Source: Aquilaria yunnanensis
Taxonomy: Eukaryota > Streptophyta > Magnoliopsida > Malvales > Thymelaeaceae
Assembly (NCBI GenBank): GCA_039654915.1
Contig: CM077599.1
Span: 82,676,001 to 82,740,000, forward strand
Reading direction: 5' to 3'
DNA length: 64,000 nucleotides
The number at the start of each line of letters is the position of its first letter. The stretch's first letter is position 1. Under the pieces are notes generated by a model that worked only from the letters and a program-made list of their open reading frames with translations, was not told the origin of the DNA and did not search any database. Shown here one piece after another: positions 34,290 to 47,704 of this stretch. The translations under genes were made by a program, and so were the position numbers.

Positions 34290-36770
34290 TCAATTGTGTA
34301 TATGTGGTGAATGAGAGGTTGACCCTATAGAGAGAGTGTGTTTGATTGTGATTGATTACCAATCCTTTAGTTAAACTGTTAGCTGAGTTAGGTAACTTAA
34401 CTAGGAAGCAAACAAGAAATGCACATGAAGCGAATTAAACAAACAACCAGTTCGGCTGGTATAAGTTTAAAATGAGACCACATTCCCTTTAAGCCCATCA
34501 GTAAAAAACACATTAACAAAGGGCTATTAAATCCAAACAAATTGTTTGTAAACTACAAAGCTAAATATGCAAGTGTCTAACTGCGAATGAAAACTACTTC
34601 CTGGAATTTCATTACTTGATAAACCAATTATGCTAATTGAGTGTTTTTGCTCCAAATTTTGCATTGGAACCTTACTCTTCGAAGTTAGACCTACTTACCT
34701 CTTTAGACTAATCATTTTTTTTATCGAGACTAGTAAATTAATTCTCAATTTAATCAAATAGCTTATAGGTGGAATAATTTTTAAATTCTCACTACTTGTT
34801 GGTATATAAATTCTTTCTTAGAGTTATACTCTTAAGTGAAACTCATTCATCCCCCTCAACTACCAATTGAGAATCTCACTAATTTTCATAACTTATTGGT
34901 GAAATTGAGCTTTAATCCCCTTAACTTACACCCATGACATTTGGCTGGTTTATTAACTAGACCCTAAGCTTCTACACCCAATCTTAGGCCCAACCTTACC
35001 AAGCCTTCTCAAGCTATAGTTAGATCTAAAATAAGCTTGCCAATTATGCATAAATCAATAAACCAATAATTTATCCAAGAGAAAGAGGAAACAAGTATCA
35101 AGATAGAGAGGTTTGATCAAAATACCAAACAATTACACAAAAATTATTCAACACAAAGTAGCTATTATATCTACCTTACACAACACGTATGCACAAATCT
35201 CCTGCAAAATTCACACCAATTATCATACTAGTTTTACAAGGTGAATGGTGGATGAAACCTGAAAAGTTGAGCTTTGAGAGATGAATGGCAAGTTGGCCTT
35301 CACACTATGGGCTCTCATCCTTCAAGCTTTGAAATCCTTCCTTTATGACATTTGAGAATAATGGTGAGGGTGGAGATTTTTGTAAGAAGAATATTAAACC
35401 TAGTTATTATTATTTCTTGTGACTGTTCAAAATTCAAATTCTAACTTGAATAAGAGGTTACACTAATTTTCTACTACAAGGTTATGTGTGTCAGTGATTA
35501 CATAATGGATTGTTTAATATATTATTTATTGTTTTAGTAATTATTCACTCAACTTATATACCAGTAAAGTCTATATTTTTTTTGGTAATCAGAAGCATGT
35601 GTATAAGTATAAAGATAAAATGTAATTTATATAGTTAAGAAAAGAGGGGCATGACTGCTTTTTGGGATTCAGAAAGCCACTGAACCACCATAATTGATAT
35701 TTTATAAAAGTTTGATGAAGGTAGAGTTTGAACAACTCACTACACTTTGTTGTACTAAGCCTCACCCACTTTGGTTAAGGCTTTAGGAAAGGAAAACAAA
35801 TACTATTTTTTATCATTTTCAAGTTTTTTTTGTATGATAAAAATATTAGTGTATAGAACGAAAAAAATACTAGGTAAAATATAATATAAATGTCTAAAGA
35901 ATAAAATGATACAAGTTCTTATGGTATCTACAAAAAAATAGAAAATATGCAAAATAAGAACCGTTTTATTAAAAAAATTAACATTTTTAGAGTTTAGAAT
36001 ATAATATAAATGTTAAAAAACATATATGATATAAGTTCTTGTGATATCAACAAAAAAAAAAAAATCTTCCTACCTTGTTGTCATTTAGAAATATACACTT
36101 ATCCCTTACTTTTTTTTAAGCTGTATGTCTACCATTGGTTAAAATTATAGTTACTCTCCTTGAATATAAACTGATATTATAGTTAGACCATGAAGCTTAA
36201 AAATATGCACTTTTTCTCCTATTTTTTTTTACATTATCTAGCAACAAATTTTGGAACCATAATTTAGAAATTCTAATAACTATGTTATATAATTTCAAGT
36301 TGTTTGGGTATTTATTTTAAAAAGATTAGTTAACTTTAAAAATATTATTTTACATTTAAAGAAAGAAAAACTGATAATTCAAAATGTTATTTAATTGTAA
36401 AAAAATATTTTATAGATTTTTGTAAGAAAAACAATCTAATAAATTTTTATTTACTAGAAAACAGTTATCATTTACTGTAAATTTAAATTTCAAAAGTTAC
36501 TGTCTAGTTTTTTTTTCAAGAAAAAAGTAAAGTTGAAAGTATAAATTTCCAAAACTTGGAGGTATACCTGTAATATCTATAACTCTGACTAACGGTTGAC
36601 TAACACTCTTAAAAAATGGAGAAGAAAGTGTATATTTCTAAACATGTCCTGGTAAGTACTAAAGTAGTAATATCACTCAAAGTTGGTGGTACTTGTCTAA
36701 GCAATAAATAGGTGTATTTGGAACAATATTTATAACTGTTCTTAATTTTCAAATATTTACGGACTTGAGT
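34290..36770. other. AT-rich intergenic DNA and promoter of the TYW gene
   Basis: No gene seen. A phrase of about 60 bp (AATATAATATAAATGT...AAGTTCTT.TG.TATC.ACAAAAAAA) is repeated at 35878 and 35998. The last few hundred bases should contain the promoter of the downstream gene. Confidence 0.5.
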
Positions 36771-36859
36771 GATTGATATTGCATTTAAGTACCGAGATTT
36801 TAGTAGGGTTCTCTTCTTTTGTTGGGAATTGTATAGAGCAGAGAGCTCGGAGCCAGAAG

Positions 36860-39800
36860 ATGACGGACTTTGACAAGACGAAAGCAGCGACGCTTGCTTC
36901 ATTGAGCTCGAGCGACGCCGACAAATCGCCAAAGGGTTCGTTGGATGCGCCGATCATTCCCCTCCTCGACGCCATTAATGCCCATCCTTCTTACTTCACC
37001 ACCAGCTCCTGCTCCGGCCGCATTTCTATCCTTTCCCAGCCCAAGCACCATTGCCCTTCAGCAGTAATACCCACTAAGAAGAAAGCTCGCGGCGGCTCAT
37101 GGATCTTCATTACCCACCACTTGGCCGATCCCGACTCTGTCTTGTCGGTTCTCTTCCCCAACTCTTCCCTCCCGGGGGAGGCTAATCAGCTTGGCGAGTT
37201 AGTGTTCCGGTTCGAGCCTCTGATCGTGGCGGTTGAGTGTAAGGACTTGAAGTCGGCTCAGCATTTGGTTTCATTGGCTATTGCTTGTGGGTTTCGGGAG
37301 TCTGGCATTACCAACGCTGGGAAGAGAGTAATCGTCGGAATTCGATGTTCCATTCGGATGGAAGTCCCTCTCGGTGACACTGACCAGGTTCTAGTTTCCA
37401 AAGATTACGTGAGGTTCCTTGTTGAAGTTTCTAACGAGAAAATGAAAGCGAATTGGAGGAGAACCGAAGGTTTTCTTCAAGCTTTTATAGCTCATGGTGC
37501 TGTGGATGGATCCCCAGATGAAGTGGAGACTTCATGTGTTAGCAATGGCGGTGCTTGCGATGATAATGGGGACGGAGATGATGACTGGAAAGGAACTAAC
37601 AGGAATTCTGATGATGGTATTTTAGTTGCCCCCGGCTTTGTATGATTTTATTTGGAGGAATGGATCTGTGCTTCAACGATTATTGCAAGCTGAGTTGTTT
37701 ACGGAAATTTCCTTTTTTAATTTATGTTGCGTTCAAACATTATTGCAGGTTCCACTGGTTTTTTATTGTTCTTCCTAAATATAACATTGGGATGGCGCTA
37801 ATGATTGTGGAATAGAAGATTATTGTGCCTTATTTAGCAAAGCTTATTATCAAAGCGCAGTTAGAACTTAAGTTGGAGAATAAACTTATATTTCTTATTT
37901 TATTTTCGTATTCTGAGAATATGGACGTAAAAAAAATTTTTTTGACAAATTCTTGTAGATATATCGCAAACTGTAGTTTGCATAGTTTGGATAATAAGGG
38001 TGGAGATTTGAATTTGTCAAATGCTTTAATGTTCTAGATTGCTGGAGATACTATGTTAAGTGAGAAATTTGTCAGTTGAAACTCCATGTTATTTGTCTTG
38101 TAAATAGCCTTAAGCATTTCTCTATGTTTAGATAAATATCTTTTTTAAGAAACTAAATAGAAAATTTCGTACTCTATAAAAATTTTGTTGATAACAGTCA
38201 CATCTGTGTTGGAATGTAACGTGTAAATGCTTGAAGCTCCACCATTATGTGCTTTATTGGTATGGGCACGGATAGCTAGAGCTCTTGCAATTACTGATAT
38301 AGATCTGATGTAGATTAGAAAGAAAGTTTGAGTCTTTGAGCCATTGGCAGGACTGGCAGGAAGTACCGATTGCAGCTTATCACTGACTTCTATGAGGATT
38401 GTTGGTGAACCTTTGGAGAAACTTTTCCTTTGGGGTCATTCGGCTTGCGGGTTGGGTGAAGGGGATGGTAATAAAATTCTTGTATTTGGTGGCTTTGGAG
38501 GGATTGGAAGACATGCTCGGAGAAATGATTTGTTACTGCTTGATCTGTTGGATGGCACATTGAAGGAAATTAATGCTGTAGGTGGCCCATCTCCTCGTAT
38601 AGGTCATTCATCATCAATGGTTGGGGATTGCATGTTTGTCATTGGAGGCAGGGCTGATCCTTCAAACATATTGAGTGATGTTTGGGTTCTCAATACAGTA
38701 AAGAAAGAATGGAAATTACTTGAATGTACTGGCAGCGTTTTCTCTCCCAGGTCTGTCCTCTGTTTGTACTATTTCTTTTAGTCCAAGTGTTATTGTTCCT
38801 ATGCATTATTCCTTTTAAATAATTTCTAATGCATTAGTCTTAATAGATGCTTGTTGCTACCCATTACTTTTTTTTTTATGTTTATTCTTGATAAATTTAG
38901 TGATACTAAATAAATAGATAAATCATTGCAAAGGTTTTTTTCCCCCCTCAATTGGCTTGTTGATGATAAATATAAATTCTGCCTGTTTTTGGTTCAGAGT
39001 TTTTTGATAACTTTTTGCAGGCACCGCCATGCAGCAGCAGTTGTAGGATCAAATATATATGTCTTTGGTGGACTGAACAATGACATAATTTCTTCAACCT
39101 TGCATGCTCTTTATACTGATAATCTTCGATGGGAAGAGATTATAGTTAGTGGTGAACAGCCTTCTGCCCGCCATTCTCATTCAATGGTAGCATATGGCTC
39201 CAAGATATTCATGTTTGGAGGGCACAATGGGGAAAAAGGCCTTGGAGACTTATACAGTTTTGACGTTCAAAAACGTTTTTGGAAGAAAGAAAAGGTAGCA
39301 GGAAGATGTCCTTATGCCAGGTTCTCTCACTCAATGTTCACCTACAGAAATTTTATTGGAGTCATTGGGGGCTGTCCTGTGAGACAACACTATCAAGAGT
39401 TGTCACTACTTGACTTGAAACACTTTGTGTGGAAACATGTACAGATCCAGTCTGTAGGTAAAGAACTGTTCGTGCGTTGTACTGGGAATGTTGTTGGTGA
39501 TCATCTTGTTGTGATTGGTGGTGGTGCAGCCTGTTATGCCTTTGGCACCAAATTCAGTGAACCAATGAAAATCAGCTTGCTGCCTTTGTCTTCTCTGAAT
39601 CATAATCCTATGCCTTTAAATGTACATGGATGGAGTAGTAAGGAAGTCAAGGACCAAGCTTCAGATGTTGGAAATTTATGGAGTCATGAATTGCAGAGTT
39701 CCGTTGCTAATCATCAAATGGCAGCTTCTTATTGGGTGGTGCAACTTGAAAGAAAACATGGAAAAAGAGTGAAGGACTTACTGAAGAAGCATGGATGGAT

Positions 39801-42800
39801 AGATACATCGAGGAAGGTTTATACAGTGGATAACAGGCAGAGTATCTGTTTCCCTGTGACTGAGCAGTTTTCTGCTTTATTTGGTGAAAAGGAGCATTAT
39901 AAATGTCATGCATTTGAAAGCTTCAATGACTCTGAACAAGTTGAAGCTGATATTACTTTGTCGAGTGATTTATCTTCCTCAAAGGCCTTGGATATTCTTA
40001 AGCAATGTGGTGCTACAAAGATGCCAGATGAAGTTGTTGAAGTTCGAAAAGCTTCTAAGTCCCCTTTACAAGCCATGTCTGAAGCTGTAGCAACTCTGCT
40101 TGAGGTTAAGGGGTTGCCCATGACCCTCTTGGAGCAGTTGCCATCGAGGTTTGTGTTTCTTAAACTTTTTAATTTGGTTCTCTTACTTCTTCAAGTTTTC
40201 TTCAGTATAACAAGGCCTTTAATTTTCTAAAATTTCTGTAGTCTGAAATAAGGTTGCTGTATATTGCAATATATTATTTTGTCTGACCAGAAGGAAGATA
40301 AGGCTGGTATGTCTTGATATTTTCTCTTGTTTTCATACATGTTTCTTAACCTAGGTGGGAACGACTTGGTGATATTGTTGTGCTTCCTGTGGCATCCTTC
40401 AGAGATCCACTATGGGACTCCATTGGGGAGGAGCTTTGGCCTCTTGTTGCTAAATCACTGAATACATGTCGCCTTGCTCGACAAGTAAGATTTTTATACT
40501 AAAGTACATCTGGTGCATTTTGTTTAACGCACTACTGAAATATGTTACTGAAGTTATTGGGTAGGTGGGTCTTTATCTGAGTGGTTAGTCTTAAGTTCAA
40601 TAAGACTGACAAGGAACTACCACACTATGCACATCTCAATTCCCCCTGTTTGCTTTCTTCGTAACATGGTACTGACGATATTTGGTGTTGTCCTGCTGCT
40701 TTGTTGTTGGGTTTCTTTTTTTTGGCCCACTTGTCAAGTACATCCTTAGTTTTCTCATCTGTCCTGCACTTGAGGGCATGCTAAGCTGTTACATACCATT
40801 GTCTTAAATCCCCAAATGGCCGTTTCCCCACCAGACCATCAATCTATTCTTTGGGCCCATCCACCGATCAAACTTTAAAAATAGTGGCCATTAGCCACCA
40901 AGTACCTTCATTGAAAAGTTCTGAAATTTTGGACAAAAGGTGTAGCTTTCCCAAATCAGAAAACTTGCAAAAAAGTCGTGAAAATTGATAACATTTTTTA
41001 GTCTTAGTGACTATTTAACTGCTATAGAAAAGATCTGTCTGAATTCTGCCCTGCTCCTCCTGTGAGTTTTCAGATTTTAGATAATAACACTTTTGGTCCA
41101 GAACTTCATAAAATTTTCAGTCAAGGAACTCAAACAATGGCATAATGGGCACAATTTTAAGAGTTTGGTGGGCGGATGGGCACAAAAATAAGTTTGATAG
41201 GCTGATGGACATACTCTTGAAATTTTTATAGCCATCCTGGGATCTAAGCCTGTCCCATATGATAAAGTTAACAGTTCCTTTCCTTTATTGTTACTGGGCC
41301 TCTTGACTGGTAGAAGATTTGGGCTGGGACCATATGAGAAAAAGATCCATGGATGAATCAACAATTCTCCCCCATAAGTGCCTAGTTTTGCTATAGGATC
41401 AGGGAGTCTAGGCATAAGTTGTTCTCTTCTTTGATAATGCTTTCATATATTGATGTATTTGTTCCTTTTTCAAGGGCCGAGTTGCTTCAACTGGTACAAG
41501 GGATAGCAATTTAGAAATTCTTGTTGGAGATAATGGCTGGGTTAATCATCGTGAAAATGGGATTCTCTATTCTTTTAATGCTACAAAATGCATGTTCTCT
41601 TGGGGCAATCTTTCTGAAAAAATTCGCATGGGCCAACTGAACTGCAGAGATGAGGTGGTTGTGGATTTGTTTGCTGGAATTGGATTTTTTGTGCTGCCAT
41701 TCCTTGTCAGGTGTGCTTTACCTATATTTATCTTTCTGCTTTTATGACTTTGCCATTTTAATTTTCTCCCAACTTAGGGACATGGGTTCTTGTAAGTGTT
41801 TTTTCCCTGTCCCATTAGTGTCTTTTTTCTTTTGCTGGTTAGCTTTGATCAGGATAATGGCGTTTCTAGGATCAATCTCCATAGCAGGAGGTCTGTAACA
41901 ATGGCAATGGACACCACATGGAACTTCTTTGATGATAGCTAATTGGTTAACTAGAGAAATTCTGTCCTATATTTGGTTTATAAATGCTTAAAATTCGAGC
42001 ACATTGAGAAGAATATAATAATGAAGAGTAGGACTTAATATAAAAAGATTTGTACCTTATTTTTCTGATATACTAGAACAAATTGATGAGTGCCTCTTTT
42101 TCTGCTTATGTAACTAGAGGTCCTTGTTGTTCATTCTTCCCTGTTATGATGTTGATTTTGATTCATTTGCTGTTGATCAGGGCCCAAGCAAAGCTAGTAT
42201 ATGCTTGTGAATGGAATCCACATGCTATTGAAGCACTTAAACAAAATCTTGAAGTAAATTCTGTTTCTGCACGATGTATTGTCCTTGAAGGGGATAATAG
42301 ACTTGTGGCCCCCAAGGCATGTTCTGATGCCAGTCTTCCTTTCTTCGTCTCTCTCTCTCTCTCTCTCTCTCACGTTGGGGTGGGGGGTTATGTGACTTTC
42401 TTTTTTACCATATCAATAAAACCAGCAAATCTTTTCTATCAACCTGATGACAGGGAGTTGCAGATCGAGTTTGTCTTGGCCTTCTTCCATCAAGTGAGTG
42501 TAGCTGGATTACTGCTGTGAGGGCCTTAAGGTAGTTTTCCTGTTTGTCTACCACTTTGCATGTACTGTCTGTGCGTGTGTGCTTGTGTGCCTGTCTCTCT
42601 ATATGTTTGTGTTAGATGATAGCACCAGCAATGCAGGACTGAGGGTGGGATGTTGCATGTGCATGGAAATGTGAAGGACACGGAGGAAGTGTTATGGTCA
42701 GGTCATGTTTCAAAATCAATATCTGAAATTGCAGAATCTGAAGGTACATATTTCTTCTCAGCTATATATTTTTTGTGGCATATTTCAAGTTTGACCACTC

Positions 42801-42954
42801 GCACTTCTGGAGAAGTGGGCCATAATGCAACTTTGGGTTTCTTGCAGGCCGTACTTGGGAAGTTACAATCAATCACCTGGAGAGAGTGAAGTGGTATGCC
42901 CCACACATCCGCCATGTTGTTGCTGATGTCCAATGTAGACGGATAATTGGATAA
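36860..42954 (+). CDS. TYW2/3/4-like: tRNA wybutosine-synthesizing protein TYW3-kelch-TYW2 fusion, 9 exons, 1025 aa
   Basis: Exons: 36860-37616, 38351-38750, 39021-40148, 40355-40484, 41475-41710, 42181-42316, 42454-42530, 42637-42743 and 42848-42954. They join in frame with no stop. The N-terminal TYW3 domain (about residues 1-225; FTTSSCSGRISILS, ARGGSWIFITHH) is a SAM-dependent methyltransferase. Kelch repeats follow (about 275-560; VFGGFGG, FVIGGRADP, YVFGGLNND, FMFGGHNGE), related to the TYW4 propeller. The C-terminal TYW2/Trm5-type domain (about 740-1025) has NHRENGILYSF, the nucleotide-binding VVDLFAGIGFFVLPF, YACEWNPHAIEAL and LHVHGNVKD. In yeast these activities are separate proteins acting on G37 of tRNA-Phe; plants fuse them. 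Length fits the Arabidopsis homologue. Intron 6 has a GC donor. The exon 1 donor is the least certain border. Confidence 0.93.
42317..42453 (+). other. GC-AG intron in the TYW gene
   Basis: The frame needs CCCAAG joined to GGAGTTGCAGATC to give APKGVADRV. The base pair after AAG is GC (AAG|GCATGTTC), and the acceptor is GATGACAG. A GT donor four bases later would break the frame. The intron contains a (CT)n tract at 42349-42371. Confidence 0.85.
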
Positions 42955-43437
42955 TGGGTTGCTACTTAGATGCACTTTGGTAAGTGGAGAACCTTATGCT
43001 GCAGCAACTATGTTAATTGATTGATATCCCTTTGGGATATTTGTCTAGAGTAAATTGTCAACTGCAGGAATGCACATTTGCTGCATACAATACAGAAAGA
43101 TGCTTGGGTTGGAATTTTTGAACTTCCAATAGTTGTACTGATCTTAATGGATTACAAAGTTGACGTCAGCTAAAGCTAAGCTCAGGAATGCCAAAGAAAT
43201 CTCGCATTGGCCACTTTGAAGAGAAATGAAATCTAGAACCTTTTACTTGGCCAATCATTTGGATCTGGAAAAATACCAAACCATAGAAAATATCAGGAAT
43301 ATTAGAAAGTATTTTATCAGCACTTTATTAAGTAGACGTAGCATGCAAATTATGTTATTGCACAATCCTATCAAGTTCAGGTGTAAGACTATTGAACAGA
43401 AAGACATATGTATGTCTTTCTGTGTGTGTGTTTGTGT

Positions 43438-43479
<42 letters not shown>

Positions 43480-43984
43480 GTGCACAAAAATAATGAGTAT
43501 TTGAAGGTGTTAATGTATCGGTTGAATCAGTTGAATAAATAGATGAAATTATGTTAGGATTATAATGCTTCATGTTTGAATACAGTAGCTAGTTTTAAGT
43601 AATTATGTTAAGATTAACATATTTGTATGGAACAGTAAAGATGCTTGTGCTGAAAACCAATCTAAACACCCATTCAATTTATCAGCTTATAAAGACAAAC
43701 AGATGTCAGGTGCCTTAGCCGTAGATATATGAACCATTTTCTGCAAACACTTCTCCTTTTCTAGATTGTCTTCTGGAAAAGTTAGGTGCATAATATTTGG
43801 TACGGGTATGGTCCATATGGGAAACCCTATTTTGCTTAGGATCTGATATAAGGAGTTATTCCAAATTTTTTGAAAAACAAGGCCTTTCACACTTAATGTC
43901 ATACATCCATGCTTTAGCATATTGAAGGAAATTCGGAAAGTCCAAATAGAAAAATCTCTGCAACTAAACATGTCCAGTCTCCTT
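42955..43984. other. 3' flank of the TYW gene, no gene supported
   Basis: Contains a TG/GA compound microsatellite. A 94-aa minus-strand frame (43687-43971) has no recognised domain and may be 3' flank of the RLP pseudogene. Confidence 0.45.
43422..43477. repeat. (TG)n(GA)n compound microsatellite
   Basis: TGTGTGTGTTTGTGTGTA is followed by 37 bp of uninterrupted GA. Confidence 0.9.
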
Positions 43985-45525
43985 CTAGCTCTTTGATCTG
44001 GTCACCTTTTGATGCCCATGAATCAAAGAAGTTGCAACAAGCACTTGGGATTACCGTTGCCAAAGACAATGTATGTCACTGAAATCCCAAAAAGTAGTCC
44101 ACATCTGTACCCCATCAACACAGCCTTCTGCTCTTGATGCACTGAATCATATTTTGTGGAATCACCCTGTGAGGTGGCCCTCCCTGTACTTCACATTGCT
44201 TTGACAATGGAAACACACATAGCCCACCATTTCCAACATACGAATCACTTTGGTATACCCTGTCAGCTTGTTGTTGGCTAGTTTAGGCGTGGAAAGAGAT
44301 GTTAAATTTACTAATTGGAATCCGCCCAGTTAACTTGTTAGAAGAGAGATCTGACCATTCAAGTTCTATGAGATTTCCAATGGACCAAGGATCTGAGCAC
44401 TTAGGTTATTACGAGACATATTGAGTCCTTTAAGTGCTCCAAGGAGTCCAATATCTTCTGGAATTTCCCCAGACAATAGGTTGCCTGAGAGGTTGATTTT
44501 TGCCCACAGGTTGAAAACTCTCTCAAGTTCCATCTGCTGCCATTTGGTTGTCAGAATTGGGGAATGATGGTAGCCATTCTAGACGTTCATAACTTTATAT
44601 ACATTGTATTGCTCATTTTTATATCAAGATATATGTTAAGACTTGAAATTTTCATGTACTTTTTAGGAATCGAACCTGATAGCTTATTGTTGGAGAGGTC
44701 AAGAATCTGCAGCTTGTGAAAAGAGTGCTTGTACTTGATGTCCTCGAGAAGCCACAGAATTTGTTTGAGCGCAAGTGAGAACTTTTACCGAGTAGGGAAT
44801 GAATCATTCAAGTTGTTTTTCCCGAGATTCAGAAGTTTAAGATCTTGGCCGTGGGAAATGGATGCTGGTTATGGTCCCTCTAGCAGATTCTCATTCAAGC
44901 TGAGGTATTCCAATCTGAATCCCTTTTCAAATGTCGCAGGTATTCTCCGGCTCAAATTGTCCCTCTCAAGACTCAAGACCGAAAGCCCATTTGCAGAATT
45001 GACAAGACAATTTATGGTGCCATTGAACATAGTGTGAAGCAGGTAAACGTTGAGAGAAGTTGAACTACAAATGGAAGAAGATTTCCTCTCCAGACATCAA
45101 GGTGCTGCCGGTTTTTCCATGGAAATCTATCTAAAACCTGAACAGAATTATGAGAAAGATCCAGAGATTTTCAAAGAATATATCCACATATGAAGCACCC
45201 AGTCAGGAATCTGGAGAATTCTTTAGTTGGACAAGTCTAAATCTTGGAGTTTCTTTAAGCCTTCTAAGAAAATGGGGAACTCATTGATGTTGGAAGAAGG
45301 CGTTTCAAATTGTCGGAGATTCGGCAAGGTTATAATTGTGCTGGTGTTCAAGGTCAACATATTATGACCAAGCATGAGGAAACTGAGATCTTGGAGCTTG
45401 CTATATCCATGCAGGTCAATGTACCATAACTTTCTACCGTGGAAGTCTTGGAAATGGCCTGTGAATTGATTTTTACGGACATCTAGGTTGTTTAGTTGAG
45501 GAAGAGTTATACAGCCATGACAGTA
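43985..45525 (-). pseudogene. receptor-like protein (LRR-RLP) pseudogene, C-terminal part
   Basis: On the minus strand, LRR pieces follow one another in several frames: LPQLNNLDVRKNQFTG, NLRQFETPSSNINEFP, LKKLQDLDLSN*, LSVLSLERDNLSRRIP, LKLLNLGKNNLNDSFP and GEIPEDIGLLGALKGLNMS. They end in a C-terminal membrane segment (VLMGYRCGLLFGISVTYIVF, near 44130-44050). This order is that of plant LRR receptor-like proteins, which have no kinase and often serve in immunity. Stops and frameshifts are many. The upstream end is cut off exactly where a Copia LTR starts. The N-terminal part reappears at 51300-51571. Confidence 0.8.
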
Positions 45526-45800
45526 TGTTACCGGACAGAGAGTTGACTGTCAACGGACAGCTTTGCTGTCCAGCTGTCCAAATCTTCTTTCATTGTTTTT
45601 CAGCCCTAAAATTGTTTCCTTTCTTTTTCCTTTTATTATCCTGTACAGTTAGAATGCATTGTGACCAAGATTATAGTTTACATATAGGGCTAGAATCATG
45701 TGGGGGCTTATTTACTTTCCATGTATAACATTCTTCTAAAGTCTATATAATGTATGCAGAATAGATGACCAGATATTCAGTCATGCACACAAATTTTGTT
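45526..45800 (+). repeat. 5' LTR of Copia element 1
   Basis: Begins TGTTACCGGACAG exactly where RLP coding similarity stops, and ends just before a tRNA-Met-type primer site. Near its start lies a strong hairpin sequence (GGACAGCTTTGCTGTCC). The right edge has lost a clean CA. Confidence 0.55.
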
Positions 45801-45801
45801 A

Positions 45802-45814
45802 TAGTATCAGAGCC
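45802..45814 (+). other. primer binding site of Copia element 1
   Basis: TAGTATCAGAGCC, one change from the usual TGGTATCAGAGCC complementary to initiator tRNA-Met. Confidence 0.75.
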
Positions 45815-47167
45815 ATCGACTAACAATTCAAGTACTCTTCTGTCTGTTTATTTATTTTTCTTTCTCCTCTCTCGGCTTTGGTATCTCGGTGCGGTTTCGA
45901 TGAGCTCTTCTTCCTAGTGGCTTCTGTTTTTGTTCTGATGTAACCTTTTTTGTTTCGGTTATCTCATATTGTTTTCTCGATGTCTTTGGTGTCCTAATTT
46001 TTTGGTGTAAGATCCTTGTCTAGTCATTTGTTGCAATTCTTTTGGTGGTCCTTTCAGGTCTCTTTTAGCATCTCTATGACTATTTATGATGGATTCAGCA
46101 CCTGTGTGTATCAAGTTTACAGGCAAAAATTACCCTTATTGGGTTTTTCAATATGAGTTTTTCCTTAAAAGGAAAGATATTTGGGGTCATATTGATGGCA
46201 CAGATTGTGCACTTGATTCGGACAAATCCAAGTATCTAGTCTTCTCCTTCATGGGTTGTGCTTGATGCTCGGATTATGTCTTGGCTCCTTGGCTTGATCG
46301 AGCCACATATTGTCACCAACTTGAGGCCTTATTGCACTGTAAAAACCAAGTGGGCATAGTTAAAGAGGGTTTATCATCAAGATAGTGCTGCTCATCGTTT
46401 TCAGTTAGAGCATGCAATTGCCACATTTTAACATGACATTCTTTCCATCCAAGACTATGATTCGAGTTTTCTAGCACTTTTGAATGAATATGCTGATCTG
46501 GTTACTATAGATGTTCCTCTTGCCACATTTTCCGTCGATCAGAACTGTCATGAGACTAGTTTTCGTCCTCAGTTTTTTATGAAACTACATCTTGAATTTG
46601 AATTTGTTCGTTCCTTCTTGTTGAATCGATCTCCTATTCCCTCTCTTGATGTATGTTTTGATGAGTTACTCCATGAAAGAAGAACGTCTTAATACTTAGG
46701 CTACTCTGGAGCAATCCCATGGTAGTTCAAGATCAACCACTATGGCTTATGCTGCCTAAAGACGTGGACCACTTGTGAACTCTAAAAACTTTTAGTGTTT
46801 TTGCTGCAAGGAGTATGTGCATATTGCTGTCAATTGTCCTTATAAATATACTCTTATTGCAAGAAGAAGGGTCACATTAGCAAAGAATGCCGCATCCTCC
46901 CCTAGAATCGTCAGACCCAAGCATTTCAGACTTTTGTTATTGTACCCTTTGCCAAATTTGCCTCTTCTTCCACTGTTCCCTCAGTTCCTGCTTCATTATC
47001 AGCTATGGGATTCTAAGGTAAAACCTCTACTAAACTCTGGTCTATGGAATTGGGTGCCTATAATTATATGATGAATACTCCTACTGCCTTATGTCATGTT
47101 CGTTCTTATGCTGGTAAATCTACTATTTAGACTGCCAATGACAGTTCCGGCCAATAGTTGCTGTGAG

Positions 47168-47704
47168 TAGAGGTGAGCAAAATTTTAGTTATATTCGAAA
47201 TAACTGAATAACCGAAAAAAATTTCAGTTTTCAGTTATCATTTTTAGGTGAAATTTTGGTTTTCGGTTATAACAAAAAACGGATATATAAATTCGGTTCG
47301 GTTTTCGGTTTCCTTCTATTAAAATTCGGTTAATCAAAATAACCAAATTTTTATTCCACTAGTATTTATATTTGAGATTTTGAAAGGATTATATATGTGA
47401 TAAATGTTTGCTATGTGTATGAATGTGATATTTGGACATGGAATGAATTATAGATGTTTGTTAGGTGATTGAAATATGTGTTTAGATTGAGATATGTGAT
47501 GAATATTTGATGTTTGAAATGTGTATATATAAAATTCAATTATTTCGGTTAAAAACCGAATAACATAATTTTTTTCAATGTTTGGTTATTTCGGTTTTAT
47601 CATACAATTCAATTTATTCGGTTATTAGTATATATGACCAAAAACTGAATAAATTCAATTATTCGGTTTTGGTTAAAACCGAAATAACTGAATGAGTACC
47701 CCTA
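47168..47704. mobile_element. hAT-like non-autonomous element 3, 537 bp, TTCGGTT arrays
   Basis: Inserted in the protease region of Copia 1. Ends: left TAGAGGTGAGCAA, right (reverse complement) TAGGGGTACTCAT. Flanks GCTGTGAG (47160-47167) and GCTATGAG (47705-47712) form an 8-bp target duplication with one change. Both ends are filled with TTCGGTTATT/AATAACCGAA phrases in both orientations. The centre is AT-rich. No coding capacity. Confidence 0.75.

Noticed and set aside
43687..43971. 94-codon minus-strand frame beside the RLP pseudogene
   Set aside because: Does not read as LRR, transmembrane or kinase sequence; no support for a gene.
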